NCBI RefSeq assembly: GCF_006442315.1
Contig: NZ_VFVY01000007.1
Location: forward strand, 186,001-250,000
Source: Mesorhizobium sp. B2-3-4
GTDB taxonomy: Bacteria; Pseudomonadota; Alphaproteobacteria; Rhizobiales; Rhizobiaceae
DNA: 64,000 bases
Direction of reading: 5' to 3'
The position numbers were made by a program, and so were the translations under genes. This document shows, piece by piece, positions 17,723-25,754 of the stretch; the stretch's first letter is position 1, and every line of letters begins with the position of its first letter. The notes beneath the pieces are model-generated. The model ran no database searches and was not told the origin of the DNA. It was given only the letters and a program-made list of their open reading frames with translations.

Positions 17723-19036
17723 ATGGCTGACATCAGAAATAATTTCGTCGGCATCAAATCGCCAAATCCGTTCTGGCTGGCCTCGGCGCCGCCGACCGAC
17801 AAGGCCTACAATGTCGTGCGCGCCTTCAAGGCAGGGTGGGGCGGCGTAGTGTGGAAGACGTTGGGCGAGGAAGGCCCGCCGGTCGTCAACGTCAACGGCC
17901 CGCGCTATGGCGCGATCTGGGGCGCCGACCGGCGCCTGCTCGGCCTCAACAACATCGAGCTGATCACCGACCGCGACCTGCAGACCAACCTGCGCGAGAT
18001 GAAGCAGGTCAAGATGGACTGGCCCGACCGGGCGCTGATCGCCTCGATCATGGTGCCATGCGTCGAGGAAAGCTGGAAATCCATCCTGCCGCTGGTCGAG
18101 GAGACCGGAGCCGACGGCATCGAGCTCAATTTCGGCTGCCCGCACGGCATGTCGGAGCGCGGCATGGGTGCGGCCGTCGGCCAGGTGCCGGAATATATCG
18201 AAATGGTGGTGCGCTGGTGCAAGCAGTACACGCGCATGCCCGTCATCACCAAGCTGACGCCCAACATCACCGACATCCGCAAGCCGGCGCGGGCAGCACA
18301 CGCCGGCGGCACCGATGCGGTTTCGCTGATCAACACGATCAACTCCATCACCGGCGTCGACCTCGACAGTTTCGCGCCGATGCCGACCATTGACGGCAAG
18401 GGCTCGCATGGCGGCTATTGCGGCCCGGCGGTGAAGCCGATCGCCATGAACATGGTTGCCGAGATCGCGCGCGATCCCGAAACGCGCGGCCTGCCCATTT
18501 CGGGCATCGGCGGCATCACCACCTGGCGCGACGCGGCCGAATTCATGGCGCTCGGCGCCGGCAATGTGCAGGTCTGCACCGCGGCGATGACCTACGGCTT
18601 CAAGATCGTGCAGGAGATGATCGCTGGCCTCGAAAACTGGATGGACGAGAAGGGCCACCGTTCGCTCGACGACGTCATCGGGCGCGCCACGCCCAACGTC
18701 ACCGACTGGCAGTATCTCAACCTCAACTATGTCGCCAAGGCGCATATCGACCAGGACGCCTGCATCAAATGCGGCCGCTGCCATATCGCCTGTGAGGACA
18801 CATCGCACCAGGCGATCACCAACATGGTCGACGGCGTCAGGCATTTCGAGGTGATCGAGGCCGAATGCGTCGGCTGCAATCTGTGCGTCAATGTCTGTCC
18901 GGTCGATAATTGCATCACCATGGAGCCGCTGGCTGTGGGCGCGATGGACCAGCGCACCGGCAAGCCGGTGTCGCCGATCTATGCCAACTGGACCACGCAT
19001 CCGAACAATCCGATGGCCAAGGTGGCTGCGGAGTAG
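17723..19036 (+). CDS. pydB: Dihydropyrimidine dehydrogenase, catalytic FMN subunit (PydB/PreA)
   Basis: The 437-residue subunit reduces uracil/thymine to the 5,6-dihydro form. An FMN TIM barrel of dihydroorotate-dehydrogenase type covers about residues 1-330, with the active-site Cys in NFGCPHGMSERGMG and the FMN phosphate loop GIGGITTWRDAAEFMALGA. The C-terminal ferredoxin domain carries two 4Fe-4S motifs, CIKCGRCHIAC and CVGCNLCVNVCP, which receive electrons from PydA. Length and motif order match E. coli PreA. It is third in the pydA-methyltransferase-pydB operon. Confidence 0.95.
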   Translation: MADIRNNFVGIKSPNPFWLASAPPTDKAYNVVRAFKAGWGGVVWKTLGEEGPPVVNVNGPRYGAIWGADRRLLGLNNIELITDRDLQTNLREMKQVKMDWPDRALIASIMVPCVEESWKSILPLVEETGADGIELNFGCPHGMSERGMGAAVGQVPEYIEMVVRWCKQYTRMPVITKLTPNITDIRKPARAAHAGGTDAVSLINTINSITGVDLDSFAPMPTIDGKGSHGGYCGPAVKPIAMNMVAEIARDPETRGLPISGIGGITTWRDAAEFMALGAGNVQVCTAAMTYGFKIVQEMIAGLENWMDEKGHRSLDDVIGRATPNVTDWQYLNLNYVAKAHIDQDACIKCGRCHIACEDTSHQAITNMVDGVRHFEVIEAECVGCNLCVNVCPVDNCITMEPLAVGAMDQRTGKPVSPIYANWTTHPNNPMAKVAAE

Positions 19037-19124
19037 GGTTTTCTTTCGTGGTTTGGCTTAGTCGCCCCGTGCCTTGGCATGGGGCGATCTTGTATGGGGT
19101 AGGCGCCTCGATTTCAGAAGTCCG

Positions 19125-19299
19125 CGCCGCCCCTCATCCGCCCTTCGGGCACCTTCTCCCCGTGAACGGGGAGAAGGCAAGCTGCGTCGCCCTTGGTGCA
19201 CTTCTTGCAACGTCGCCAATTGGCGACATCATCGATGAAGGCATCTTTCGCCCCCGTTTACGGGGAGAAATGCCCGGCAGGGCAATGAGGGCAGCACCG
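19125..19299. repeat. Palindromic intergenic repeat after pydB
   Basis: The left part (about 19125-19178, GCCGCCCCTCATCCG then CTTCTCCCCGTGAACGGGGAGAAGG) and the right part (about 19248-19299, CCCCCGTTTACGGGGAGAAAT then GCAATGAGGGCAGC) are inverted copies. Between them lies a perfect 16-bp palindrome GTCGCCAATTGGCGAC (19212-19227). It looks like a rhizobial dispersed element. The gap 19037-19451 otherwise holds no supportable gene; an AT-rich stretch at 19380-19440 is the likely promoter of the Rrf2 gene. Confidence 0.75.
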
Positions 19300-19451
19300 A
19301 CCTGCGAGGGAATGCGCGCGAATTCCTTGCTTCCCTCGGTCCCGCTGGCACAACCAATATCACCATCGCGAACATGTGGATTTCCGTACTTTTCTATTGC
19401 AGACAAAAATTATCCACGATAAAAGATATCCATGAATTGGAGATCGAGACC

Positions 19452-19982
19452 ATGAAGCTGGGCGAAGGGGTCGAAGCGGCCATCCATTGCGCGGCCACGC
19501 TGGCGAGCGTGGAGGGCAACAGCACCATGCCGGGCGCGGCGCTGGCGGAGGCGTTTGGTCTTTCGCCGAGCTATCTCCTGAAGCATCTCAATATGCTGAC
19601 GGCGGCGCGCATCCTGGAATCGGTGCCGGGGCCGGCGGGTGGCTATCGGCTGGCGCGGGCGGCCGAACGCATCACGCTGCTCGACATCGTGCTGGCCGTC
19701 GAGGGCCGCGAACCGGCGTTTCGCTGCGGCGAGATCCGCCGCAACGGTCCGGTCAAGATCGATGCCTCGGCCTATGTCAAACCTTGCGGCATCAATGCCG
19801 CGATGCTCAGGGCCGAGCGCGCCTACCGGGCAGCGCTGGCCGAGGTGAAGATCTCCGACATCGTGGCGAACTATGCGGCCGAGGGCGATCCCCGGTCGAT
19901 CGCCGCGAGCTGCGCCTTCGTCGAGCGCCACCAGCGGCCGCAGAAATCCAGTTCCACACCTCAAAACCCAAAGCAGATGTAA
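19452..19982 (+). CDS. Rrf2 family transcriptional regulator
   Basis: The 176-residue regulator has a winged helix-turn-helix: AALAEAFGLSPSYLLKHLNMLTAARILESVPGPAGGYRLARAAERITLLDIVLAVEG, the standard Rrf2 pattern. Only two Cys residues follow (FRCGEI and KPCGIN) rather than the three-Cys Fe-S set of IscR/NsrR, so it may sense a thiol or redox state, or have no cluster. The start at ATG 19452 has GGAG upstream. The AhpD-like gene begins 11 bp after the stop, which suggests one autoregulated unit. Confidence 0.88.
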   Translation: MKLGEGVEAAIHCAATLASVEGNSTMPGAALAEAFGLSPSYLLKHLNMLTAARILESVPGPAGGYRLARAAERITLLDIVLAVEGREPAFRCGEIRRNGPVKIDASAYVKPCGINAAMLRAERAYRAALAEVKISDIVANYAAEGDPRSIAASCAFVERHQRPQKSSSTPQNPKQM

Positions 19983-19993
19983 AGGACATCAAG

Positions 19994-20452
19994 ATGAAAC
20001 AGAGAATGCAGTTCTTCGCCAAGGCGCCGGAGATCATGAAGGCGGTGTCGGCGCTCAACAAGGCGGTCGACGAATGCGGGCTGGAAGTCGGCCTGCTGCA
20101 CCTGATCAAGCTCAGGGCCTCGCAGATCAATGGCTGCTCGTTCTGTGTCGATATGCACAGCCGCGAGGCCAAGCGCGACGGCGAGACCGAGCAGCGTCTC
20201 TATCTCGTTGCCGCCTGGAAGGAATCGCCGCTGTTTTCCGAGCGTGAGCGCGCGGCCTTCGCCTGGACCGAGGCGGTGACGCTGATCGCCAACAATGGTG
20301 TGCCGGACGAGCTTTACACCAGCACGCTGGAGCATTTTTCGGACGAGGAACTGGTCAAGCTCTCGGTGGCGGTCGGCATGATCAACACCTGGAACCGGCT
20401 GTGCATCCCGTTCCACGCCATCCATCCGGTGCCGGCGGCCAAGGCTGCCTGA
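19994..20452 (+). CDS. Carboxymuconolactone decarboxylase/AhpD-like alkylhydroperoxidase
   Basis: The 152-residue protein has the CMD/AhpD core with the redox-active pair in INGCSFCVDMHSREAKRDGE (CxxC near residues 50-53) and the conserved His two residues after the second Cys's Val-Asp. Members reduce peroxides with the thiol pair; this type usually forms small oligomers in the cytoplasm. AAGGA precedes the ATG. Co-transcription with the Rrf2 regulator points to an oxidative-stress-responsive unit. A terminator follows. Confidence 0.9.
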   Translation: MKQRMQFFAKAPEIMKAVSALNKAVDECGLEVGLLHLIKLRASQINGCSFCVDMHSREAKRDGETEQRLYLVAAWKESPLFSERERAAFAWTEAVTLIANNGVPDELYTSTLEHFSDEELVKLSVAVGMINTWNRLCIPFHAIHPVPAAKAA

Positions 20453-20468
20453 TCGTTCCGGCATATAA

Positions 20469-20506
20469 GGGAGCGCTGTCGCGAAGGTGGCGCTCCCGCT
20501 GTTTTT
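20469..20506 (+). terminator. Rho-independent terminator after the AhpD-like gene
   Basis: GGGAGCGC (20469-20476) pairs with GCGCTCCC (20490-20497) across a 13-nt loop, followed by GCTGTTTTT. It ends the Rrf2-AhpD unit; the following DoxX gene starts 28 bp later, so its transcription is either read-through or from a very close promoter. Confidence 0.75.
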
Positions 20507-20533
20507 AAGGAAGCCTTTTCAAGGGAGAGTTTG

Positions 20534-20911
20534 ATGCCTGCCGATTTGCCTTCGAGCCTGCTGTTTGTCGGCCGCCTTTTGCTTGGCGGCGCCTTTGTCT
20601 TCGCCGGACTGCGCAACATCCAGAACCAGGGCTTCCTCACGGGGCTGATGGCCGCGCGCGGCGTGCCGCAGGCGCGGCTTGCGCTGTGGGCCGGCATTGT
20701 CCTGCAGGTCATCGCCGGTGTGCTGGTGATGGCCGGGCTCTGGACCGCGCTGGCCAGCGCGGTGCTGGTGCTGTTCCTGATCGCCGCGACCCCGATGTTC
20801 CACAATTTCTGGGACCATCAGGGCCCGGACCGCGCGTCGCGCATCAACGGCTTTGTCGGCAATGTCGCGCTGAGCGGTGGTTTTCTGACGCTGATCGCGC
20901 AGTCGCTTTGA
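20534..20911 (+). CDS. DoxX family membrane protein
   Basis: The 125-residue protein has four predicted helices: LLFVGRLLLGGAFVFAGLRNI, ALWAGIVLQVIAGVLVMAGL, then VLVLFLIAATPMFHNFWDHQGPDR and a last helix. The HNFWDH motif is typical of this DoxX branch. AAGGGAGAG precedes the ATG at 20534. Proximity to an AhpD-like peroxidase fits the frequent DoxX link to redox stress, but no activity is established. It is the second DoxX gene in this window and is not closely similar to the first (12576-12980). Confidence 0.85.
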   Translation: MPADLPSSLLFVGRLLLGGAFVFAGLRNIQNQGFLTGLMAARGVPQARLALWAGIVLQVIAGVLVMAGLWTALASAVLVLFLIAATPMFHNFWDHQGPDRASRINGFVGNVALSGGFLTLIAQSL

Positions 20912-20920
20912 GGGGCGAAG

Positions 20921-21634
20921 CTAGGCGGCGAACCGCAGGCCGCCATCGCAGGTCAGCACCTGGCCGGTCATGAAGCCGTTGGAGACCAGGAAGGCTATTG
21001 CCGAGGCGACATCCTCGGCGCGGCCGATCCTGCCAACGGGTGTCTTGCCGGCATAATCAGCAAAGACCGCCTGCCTCTGATCGTCGGGCAGGAAGTCCCA
21101 CCACGGCGTGTCGATGACGCCGGGCGCCACGACGTTGACGCGCAGCGGCTTCAATTCCACCGCCAGGATCGGCGCCACCGTCAACAGCATGCCGTTGATG
21201 GCGCCGATTCCGGCAACGCCCGGCATCGCGACCTGCGCCGATACGGCCGAGATGAAGGTGACGGATCCCGATTTGTTCAAGGTCGGCAGGGCGGCCTGCA
21301 GGCAGGACAGCTGCGGCCGCACCTTTTCGTCGACGCCGCCGCCGAGGTCGGCGAGGTCGAGGGTCTGGAAGGGGCCAAGGCCCTTGCCGCCGCTCGCCGC
21401 CAGAACGAGATGGTCGAACGGCCCGAGGCGCTCGAAGAACCGGCGCACCTCATCCGGCTTCGAAGCGTCGAAGGCGGCCTTGTCGGCGGCGCCGCCAAGG
21501 GTTTTCCAGGCACCGACCAGCTTGTCCTGGTTGCGTCCGGTGATGGTCACCTTCATGCCGGGGCCGAGCAGTTTGCGTGCGGTCGCCAGGCCGATGCCGG
21601 ACGAGCCGCCGATGATGACTGTGTGTTCGGTCAT
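20921..21634 (-). CDS. SDR family protein lacking the YxxxK motif
   Basis: The 237-residue Rossmann-fold protein has the cofactor motif GGSSGIG near residue 9, LVLAASG in place of NNAG, and the Ser strand FISAVSAQVA. Where classical SDRs have YxxSKaA, this reads IGAINGML, so both the catalytic Tyr and Lys are missing. The C-terminal part (VNVVAPGVIDTPWW, GRIGRAEDVASAIAFLVSN, VLTCDGG) is otherwise standard. It may be a divergent reductase or a non-catalytic binding protein. Its ATG overlaps the stop of the upstream SDR by 4 bp (ATGA), so the two are translationally coupled. Confidence 0.85.
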   Translation of the reverse strand: MTEHTVIIGGSSGIGLATARKLLGPGMKVTITGRNQDKLVGAWKTLGGAADKAAFDASKPDEVRRFFERLGPFDHLVLAASGGKGLGPFQTLDLADLGGGVDEKVRPQLSCLQAALPTLNKSGSVTFISAVSAQVAMPGVAGIGAINGMLLTVAPILAVELKPLRVNVVAPGVIDTPWWDFLPDDQRQAVFADYAGKTPVGRIGRAEDVASAIAFLVSNGFMTGQVLTCDGGLRFAA

Positions 21635-22470
21635 GACTGTTCTTCCTTCGCTTTGGTGGAGGCCAGCCCGACAAGGTCGAGGCTCAGGCTTCGTAATTTT
21701 CGTCTTGCCTCGGCATCGTAAGCCTGGGCGTCGGCGCGGGATTCACGCAGGCCGTCGAAATAGAGGCCGCTGCGGCCTTCGAGCGCGGACGAGGTGGCAA
21801 GGTTCAAGATGGCTTCGGCGCCGGTTTCGACCGAACTCCATGGCGTCACGCCGGCCTGGCGGACCATGGTGGTGTTCATGTAGCTCGCCGGATGCAGCGC
21901 GTTGACGGTGATCCCGGTGCCTTTCAGATGCTCGGCCAGATCGATGGTGAACAGGATCTGCGCCAGCTTGCTCTGGCAATAGGCACGCACGCCGCTATAG
22001 CCGCGGCTCAACATGACGTCGTCGAAATCGATCGCCTGCTGGCCGGCGGACGCGACGTTGACGACCCGCGCTCGGGCGCTTGCCTTCAGTAGCGGCAGAA
22101 GTTCCGACGTCAGCAGGAAACCGGCGAGATAGTTGACGGCGAAGCGCAGTTCGTGGCCATCGGCACTTGTCTGCCGCTTGTCGCCGGCCGTGCCGACACC
22201 GGCATTGTTGATGAGGATGTCGAGGCGGCTCGTCCTGCCGCGCACGAACTCGGCGAGGCGTCGAACCTCGGCCAGCGAAGCGAGATCGGCCGCGAAGAAT
22301 TCGGCCGTGCCGCCAGCGGCTTCGATTTCGGCGATAACAGCCTTGCCACGCGACGCATCGCGGCCATGCACCAGCACCCGTGCGCCCGCGGAGCCGAGCC
22401 TTTGTGCCACGACCCGGCCGACGCCGTCGGTCGATCCGGTGATGAGAACGGTCTTGTCTTTCAATTCCAT
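21631..22470 (-). CDS. SDR family oxidoreductase
   Basis: This 279-residue NAD(P)-dependent reductase has TGSTDGVGRVVAQRL near the N-terminus (cofactor loop), LINNAGVG, the catalytic Ser in VVNVASAG and the YCQSK motif, all intact. It resembles the retinol-dehydrogenase/WWOX-like SDRs rather than ketoacyl reductases. The ATG at 22470 has AGGAGG on the minus strand. It is first in a two-gene operon with the YxxxK-less SDR and faces away from the XRE/MmyB regulator, a common arrangement in which the regulator controls the SDR. Substrate unknown. Confidence 0.88.
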   Translation of the reverse strand: MELKDKTVLITGSTDGVGRVVAQRLGSAGARVLVHGRDASRGKAVIAEIEAAGGTAEFFAADLASLAEVRRLAEFVRGRTSRLDILINNAGVGTAGDKRQTSADGHELRFAVNYLAGFLLTSELLPLLKASARARVVNVASAGQQAIDFDDVMLSRGYSGVRAYCQSKLAQILFTIDLAEHLKGTGITVNALHPASYMNTTMVRQAGVTPWSSVETGAEAILNLATSSALEGRSGLYFDGLRESRADAQAYDAEARRKLRSLSLDLVGLASTKAKEEQS

Positions 22471-22573
22471 GTTCAGAGCCTCCTGTTGCTGCTCCGCACA
22501 CAAGATGGGACGCCTCGGCGACCCCAAACAGTTCAAACTTTATCCTGGTATCAATACTGCTATAATGGCGGCC

Positions 22574-23461
22574 ATGAACGCATCCACCGCCGCCGCCTCG
22601 AGCCAGTCAGCCGACGAAAGCCGCCGGCGCGAACTCGGCGCTTTCCTGCGCTCGCGCCGGGAAAGGCTGACGCCATCGGCCACCGGCATCGCAACGGGGC
22701 CGCGACGGCGCACGCCTGGTCTGCGGCGTGAGGAGGTGGCGATGATCGCCGGTGTCGGCACCACCTGGTACACCTGGCTCGAACAGGGCAGGGATGTACG
22801 GCCTTCGGTGGAAGTGCTTTCGGCGCTTTGCGAGGCATTGCGTCTCGACGCCGTCGAGAAGCGGCATCTGTTCATCCTCGCCGGCCGCCAGCAGCCCGAG
22901 CGCCGTGTGGCGACGCCGGAGAAGGCCGATGGTCCCCTGTTGCACATGCTCCAAAGCCTCGTCCTGCAGCCCGCCTATGTCGTCGGCCGGCGTTGGGACG
23001 TTCTTGCCTGGAACGACGCGGCCGTGGCGGTGTTCGGCGACTATGGCCTGCTGGAGGGCGATTGCAGAAACATCGTCCACATGGTGTTCACCAGCCCGCA
23101 CCATCGCCACCTGCTGGTCGACTGGGAAGAGCTTGCCCACATCGTGCTCGCCTCGTTTCGCGCCGAAAGCGCCAAATATGTCGGCAATCCCGATTTCGAC
23201 CGGCTGATCGCGCTGATGATGCGCTCGAGCCCCGAGTTTCGCGACTGGTGGCCGCGGCGCGACGTGGCACGCAAGCTGACCGGCGTGAAGCATGTCCGGC
23301 ATCCCGTCGCCGGCGCCATGGCATTCGAACATATGAGCCTGTCGATCGACGACGGCTCGGACATGCGGCTGGTCGTCTATACGCCGCTCGCCGAGCAGAA
23401 TTCGATCGCCAAGCTGCAAAAACTGCTCGATGAATTGCCGTCCGAACGGCGCAGCGCCTGA
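22574..23461 (+). CDS. XRE-family regulator with MmyB-like ligand-binding domain
   Basis: The product has about 295 residues. The N-terminal helix-turn-helix (LGAFLRSRRERL ... RTPGLRREEVAMIAGVGTTWYTWLEQGRDVRPSVEVLSALCEAL) is the actinobacterial/proteobacterial MmyB type. The C-terminal PAS-like domain begins LQPAYVVGRRWDVLAWNDAAVAVFGDY and ends HPVAGAMAFEHMSLSI. Such regulators usually sit next to, and control, a divergent SDR gene, as here. No ribosome site precedes either ATG (22565 or 22574). TATAAT at 22561-22566 would place transcription start at about the ATG at 22574, so the message may be leaderless; I chose that start. Confidence 0.88.
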   Translation: MNASTAAASSQSADESRRRELGAFLRSRRERLTPSATGIATGPRRRTPGLRREEVAMIAGVGTTWYTWLEQGRDVRPSVEVLSALCEALRLDAVEKRHLFILAGRQQPERRVATPEKADGPLLHMLQSLVLQPAYVVGRRWDVLAWNDAAVAVFGDYGLLEGDCRNIVHMVFTSPHHRHLLVDWEELAHIVLASFRAESAKYVGNPDFDRLIALMMRSSPEFRDWWPRRDVARKLTGVKHVRHPVAGAMAFEHMSLSIDDGSDMRLVVYTPLAEQNSIAKLQKLLDELPSERRSA

Positions 23462-23477
23462 ATCACTGGTGGCGCTG

Positions 23478-24113
23478 TCAGCCCTTCGGCTTCAGCCCAT
23501 CCAGAAACAACTGCTCCAGAAACCGCGCCGCGTCCTCGAAGCGGCCGTCGCCGCCGCGGTTGGGTCCCAGCACGGCGCGGACCTGGACGTCGAAATCGGC
23601 ATAATGCTGCGTCGTTGCCCAGATCGAGAAGATCAGGTGCCAGGGATCGGTGCGGGCGATCTTGCCGGCGCGCATCCAGCCCTTGATGACTGATGCCTTC
23701 TCGTCGACCAGCGTCTTCAGTTCGCCCGCCAGCAGCGGCATGATGCGCGGCGCGCCTTGCAGGATCTCATTGGCGAACAGCCGGCTCTCGCGGGGAAAAT
23801 CGCGCGCCATTTCCAGCTTGCGCCTGATGTAGCTCCTGAGCTCGGTCATCGGATCGCCGATGTCGTCGAGTTCCCTCAGCGGCGCCAGCCAGGTTTCGAG
23901 GAGCCGCTCCATCAATGTCTCGTGAATGTCCTCCTTGCGGCGGAAATAATAGAGCAGGTTCGGCTTCGACATGCCGGCGGCTTCGGCGATCTGGTCGATG
24001 GTGGAGCCACGGAAGCCGTTGGCGGAGAACACTTCAAGTGCTGCTTCCAGGATGAGTTCGCGCTTTTCCTGCTGGATGCGGGTGCGGCGAGGGGCTTCCG
24101 TGCTGGCGGTCAC
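23478..24113 (-). CDS. rutR: TetR family regulator, RutR-like (pyrimidine catabolism)
   Basis: The 211-residue regulator has a TetR helix-turn-helix (LILEAALEVFSANGFRGSTIDQIAEAAGMSKPNLLYYFRRKEDI) and the RutR-type C-terminal domain, with LLETWLAPL, FANEILQGAP and DPWHLIFSIWATTQHYADF. RutR binds uracil/thymine and leaves its operator. The gene lies between the two pyrimidine-degradation operons and opposite the aminotransferase operon, whose promoter contains a near-consensus RutR box. I preferred the GTG at 24113 (GAGGG upstream) over a TTG at 24135-24137 with a badly spaced GAGG. In this genome it probably serves the reductive pathway, so a pyd-specific name could fit better. Confidence 0.88.
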   Translation of the reverse strand: MTASTEAPRRTRIQQEKRELILEAALEVFSANGFRGSTIDQIAEAAGMSKPNLLYYFRRKEDIHETLMERLLETWLAPLRELDDIGDPMTELRSYIRRKLEMARDFPRESRLFANEILQGAPRIMPLLAGELKTLVDEKASVIKGWMRAGKIARTDPWHLIFSIWATTQHYADFDVQVRAVLGPNRGGDGRFEDAARFLEQLFLDGLKPKG

Positions 24114-24156
24114 CGTTGCTTGCCCTCGCGTTGCCAAACCTCGTGTTCAAGGTCGT

Positions 24157-24177
24157 CTGGACCAATTCTCTGGACCA
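24157..24177. promoter_or_regulatory. Direct repeats CTGGACCA upstream of the RutR-like gene
   Basis: CTGGACCA occurs at 24157-24164 and 24170-24177, 13 bp apart, about 45-65 bp before the regulator start. GGACCA resembles the TTGACCA half-site of RutR, so they might be autoregulatory half-sites; the match is partial. Confidence 0.3.
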
Positions 24178-24261
24178 GTTTTTCCCCAGCCTGTGGAACG
24201 CGCTTCCGGTGCCGCATTTCCGCTAGTAATCCCTTGACCGCCGACAGGGCGGTGCTAACGT

Positions 24262-24277
24262 TTGTCCAATCGGTCAA
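24262..24277. promoter_or_regulatory. Candidate RutR operator before the aminotransferase operon
   Basis: TTGTCCA-AT-CGGTCAA agrees with the RutR consensus TTGACCA-nn-TGGTCAA at 12 of 14 defined positions, with one mismatch in each half. It lies 78 bp before the aminotransferase ATG and about 150 bp from the divergent RutR-like gene. Confidence 0.7.
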
Positions 24278-24354
24278 AATTTGCGTAGCATGAAAGCGCG
24301 GCAAAGACCAAGCGTTGGACGCACCGAAACAGGTTACAAGGGGAAGTCTTGGTC

Positions 24355-25683
24355 ATGTCCAACCGGCTGAAAGTCACGCCGAACGATCTCAGCGCATTCT
24401 GGATGCCGTTCACGGCAAACCGGCAGTTCAAGCAGGCGCCGCGCATGTTCGTGTCCGCCAAGGACATGCACTACACCACCAGCGACGGCCGCAAGGTGCT
24501 GGACGGCACCGCGGGCCTGTGGTGCGTCAATGCCGGCCACTGCCGGCCGAAGATCACCGAGGCGATCCAGCATCAGGCCGCAGAGCTCGACTACGCCCCG
24601 GCCTTCCAGATGGGCCATCCCATCGTGTTCGAACTGGCCAACCGCCTGGTCGATATAGCCCCCAAGGGCATGGACCATGTCTTCTTCACCAATTCCGGCT
24701 CGGAATCGGTCGACACCGCTCTGAAGATGGCGATCGCCTATCACCGCGCACGCGGCGAGGGCGCGCGCACCCGCCTCATCGGCCGCGAGCGTGGCTATCA
24801 CGGCGTCAATTTCGGCGGCATCTCGGTCGGCGGCATCGTCACCAACCGCAAGATGTTCGGCACGCTGCTCGGCGGCGTCGACCATATGCCGCACACGCAT
24901 CTGCCGGAGAAGAACGCTTTTTCGAAGGGCGTGCCGGAGCATGGCGCGGAGCTCGCCAACGAGCTGGAGCGCATCGTTGCGCTCCATGACGCCTCGACCA
25001 TCGCTGCCGTCATCGTCGAACCGGTCGCCGGCTCCACGGGCGTCATCTTGCCGCCGAAGGGCTATCTCGAGAAGCTGCGCGAAATCTGCACCAAGCACGG
25101 CATCCTTTTGATCTTCGACGAGGTCATCACCGGTTTCGGCCGCCTCGGCGCGCCGTTCGCGGCGGATTATTTCGGCGTCACGCCCGACATCATGACCACC
25201 GCCAAGGGCGTCTCCAACGGCGTCATCCCGATGGGCGCGGTGTTCGTGAAGAAGGAAATCCACGACGCCTTCATGACCGGCCCCGAGCACATGATCGAGT
25301 TCTTCCACGGCTACACCTATTCGGGCAATCCGATTGCGTGCGCTGCGGCGCTCGGCACGCTCGACACCTACAAGGAAGAGGGCCTGCTGACCCGTGGCGA
25401 GGAACTGGCTCCCTATTGGGAAGACGCGCTGCATTCGCTGAAGGGCGAGCCGCATGTCATCGACATCAGGAATATCGGCCTGATCGGCGCGATTGAGCTG
25501 GCGCCGATCGCCGGCAGCCCGACCAAGCGTGCGTTCTCGGCCTTCGTGAAAGCGTTCGAACGCGGCGCGCTGATCCGCACCACAGGTGACATCATCGCGC
25601 TGTCGCCGCCGCTGATCATCACCAAGGGCCAGATCAACGAACTGATCGACCATGTGCGCGAAGTGCTGCGCTCGATCGACTAG
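24355..25683 (+). CDS. Omega-amino acid:pyruvate aminotransferase (beta-alanine transaminase)
   Basis: This 442-residue class III PLP aminotransferase converts beta-alanine (or beta-aminoisobutyrate from thymine) to malonic semialdehyde with pyruvate as acceptor, the last step of the pyd pathway. It has FTNSGSESVDTALKMA (PLP phosphate site), LIFDEVITGFGRLG (the Asp binding the pyridine nitrogen) and TTAKGVSNGVIPMGAV with the PLP lysine near residue 286. The N-terminal FWMPFTANRQFKQAPRMF is typical of beta-alanine:pyruvate transaminases. AAGGGGAAG precedes the ATG at 24355. It is first in the operon with the ureidopropionase and dihydropyrimidinase genes. Confidence 0.92.
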   Translation: MSNRLKVTPNDLSAFWMPFTANRQFKQAPRMFVSAKDMHYTTSDGRKVLDGTAGLWCVNAGHCRPKITEAIQHQAAELDYAPAFQMGHPIVFELANRLVDIAPKGMDHVFFTNSGSESVDTALKMAIAYHRARGEGARTRLIGRERGYHGVNFGGISVGGIVTNRKMFGTLLGGVDHMPHTHLPEKNAFSKGVPEHGAELANELERIVALHDASTIAAVIVEPVAGSTGVILPPKGYLEKLREICTKHGILLIFDEVITGFGRLGAPFAADYFGVTPDIMTTAKGVSNGVIPMGAVFVKKEIHDAFMTGPEHMIEFFHGYTYSGNPIACAAALGTLDTYKEEGLLTRGEELAPYWEDALHSLKGEPHVIDIRNIGLIGAIELAPIAGSPTKRAFSAFVKAFERGALIRTTGDIIALSPPLIITKGQINELIDHVREVLRSID

Positions 25684-25695
25684 ACTTGGCTTTAT

Positions 25696-25731
25696 CCGGG
25701 CGGCTGGCGATGGGAACCGTCAGCCGCCCGG
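25696..25731 (+). promoter_or_regulatory. Hairpin between aminotransferase and ureidopropionase genes
   Basis: CCGGGCGGCTG and CAGCCGCCCGG form a perfect 11-bp stem over a 14-nt loop in the 71-bp gap. No T-run follows, so it probably adjusts message stability or partial termination within the operon. Confidence 0.5.
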
Positions 25732-25754
25732 ACCATGAAATGGAAGGACTTTGA

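Noticed and set aside
16424-19000. 858-residue minus-strand frame
   Set aside because: It is antisense to pydA, the methyltransferase and pydB, all of which have complete motifs.
19380-19440. NsrR/IscR-type operator before the Rrf2 gene
   Set aside because: The region is AT-rich, but I could not find a convincing inverted repeat of either consensus.
20921-21634. Frameshifted or broken SDR
   Set aside because: The frame is intact from a good ribosome site to a normal C-terminus; only the YxxxK residues differ.
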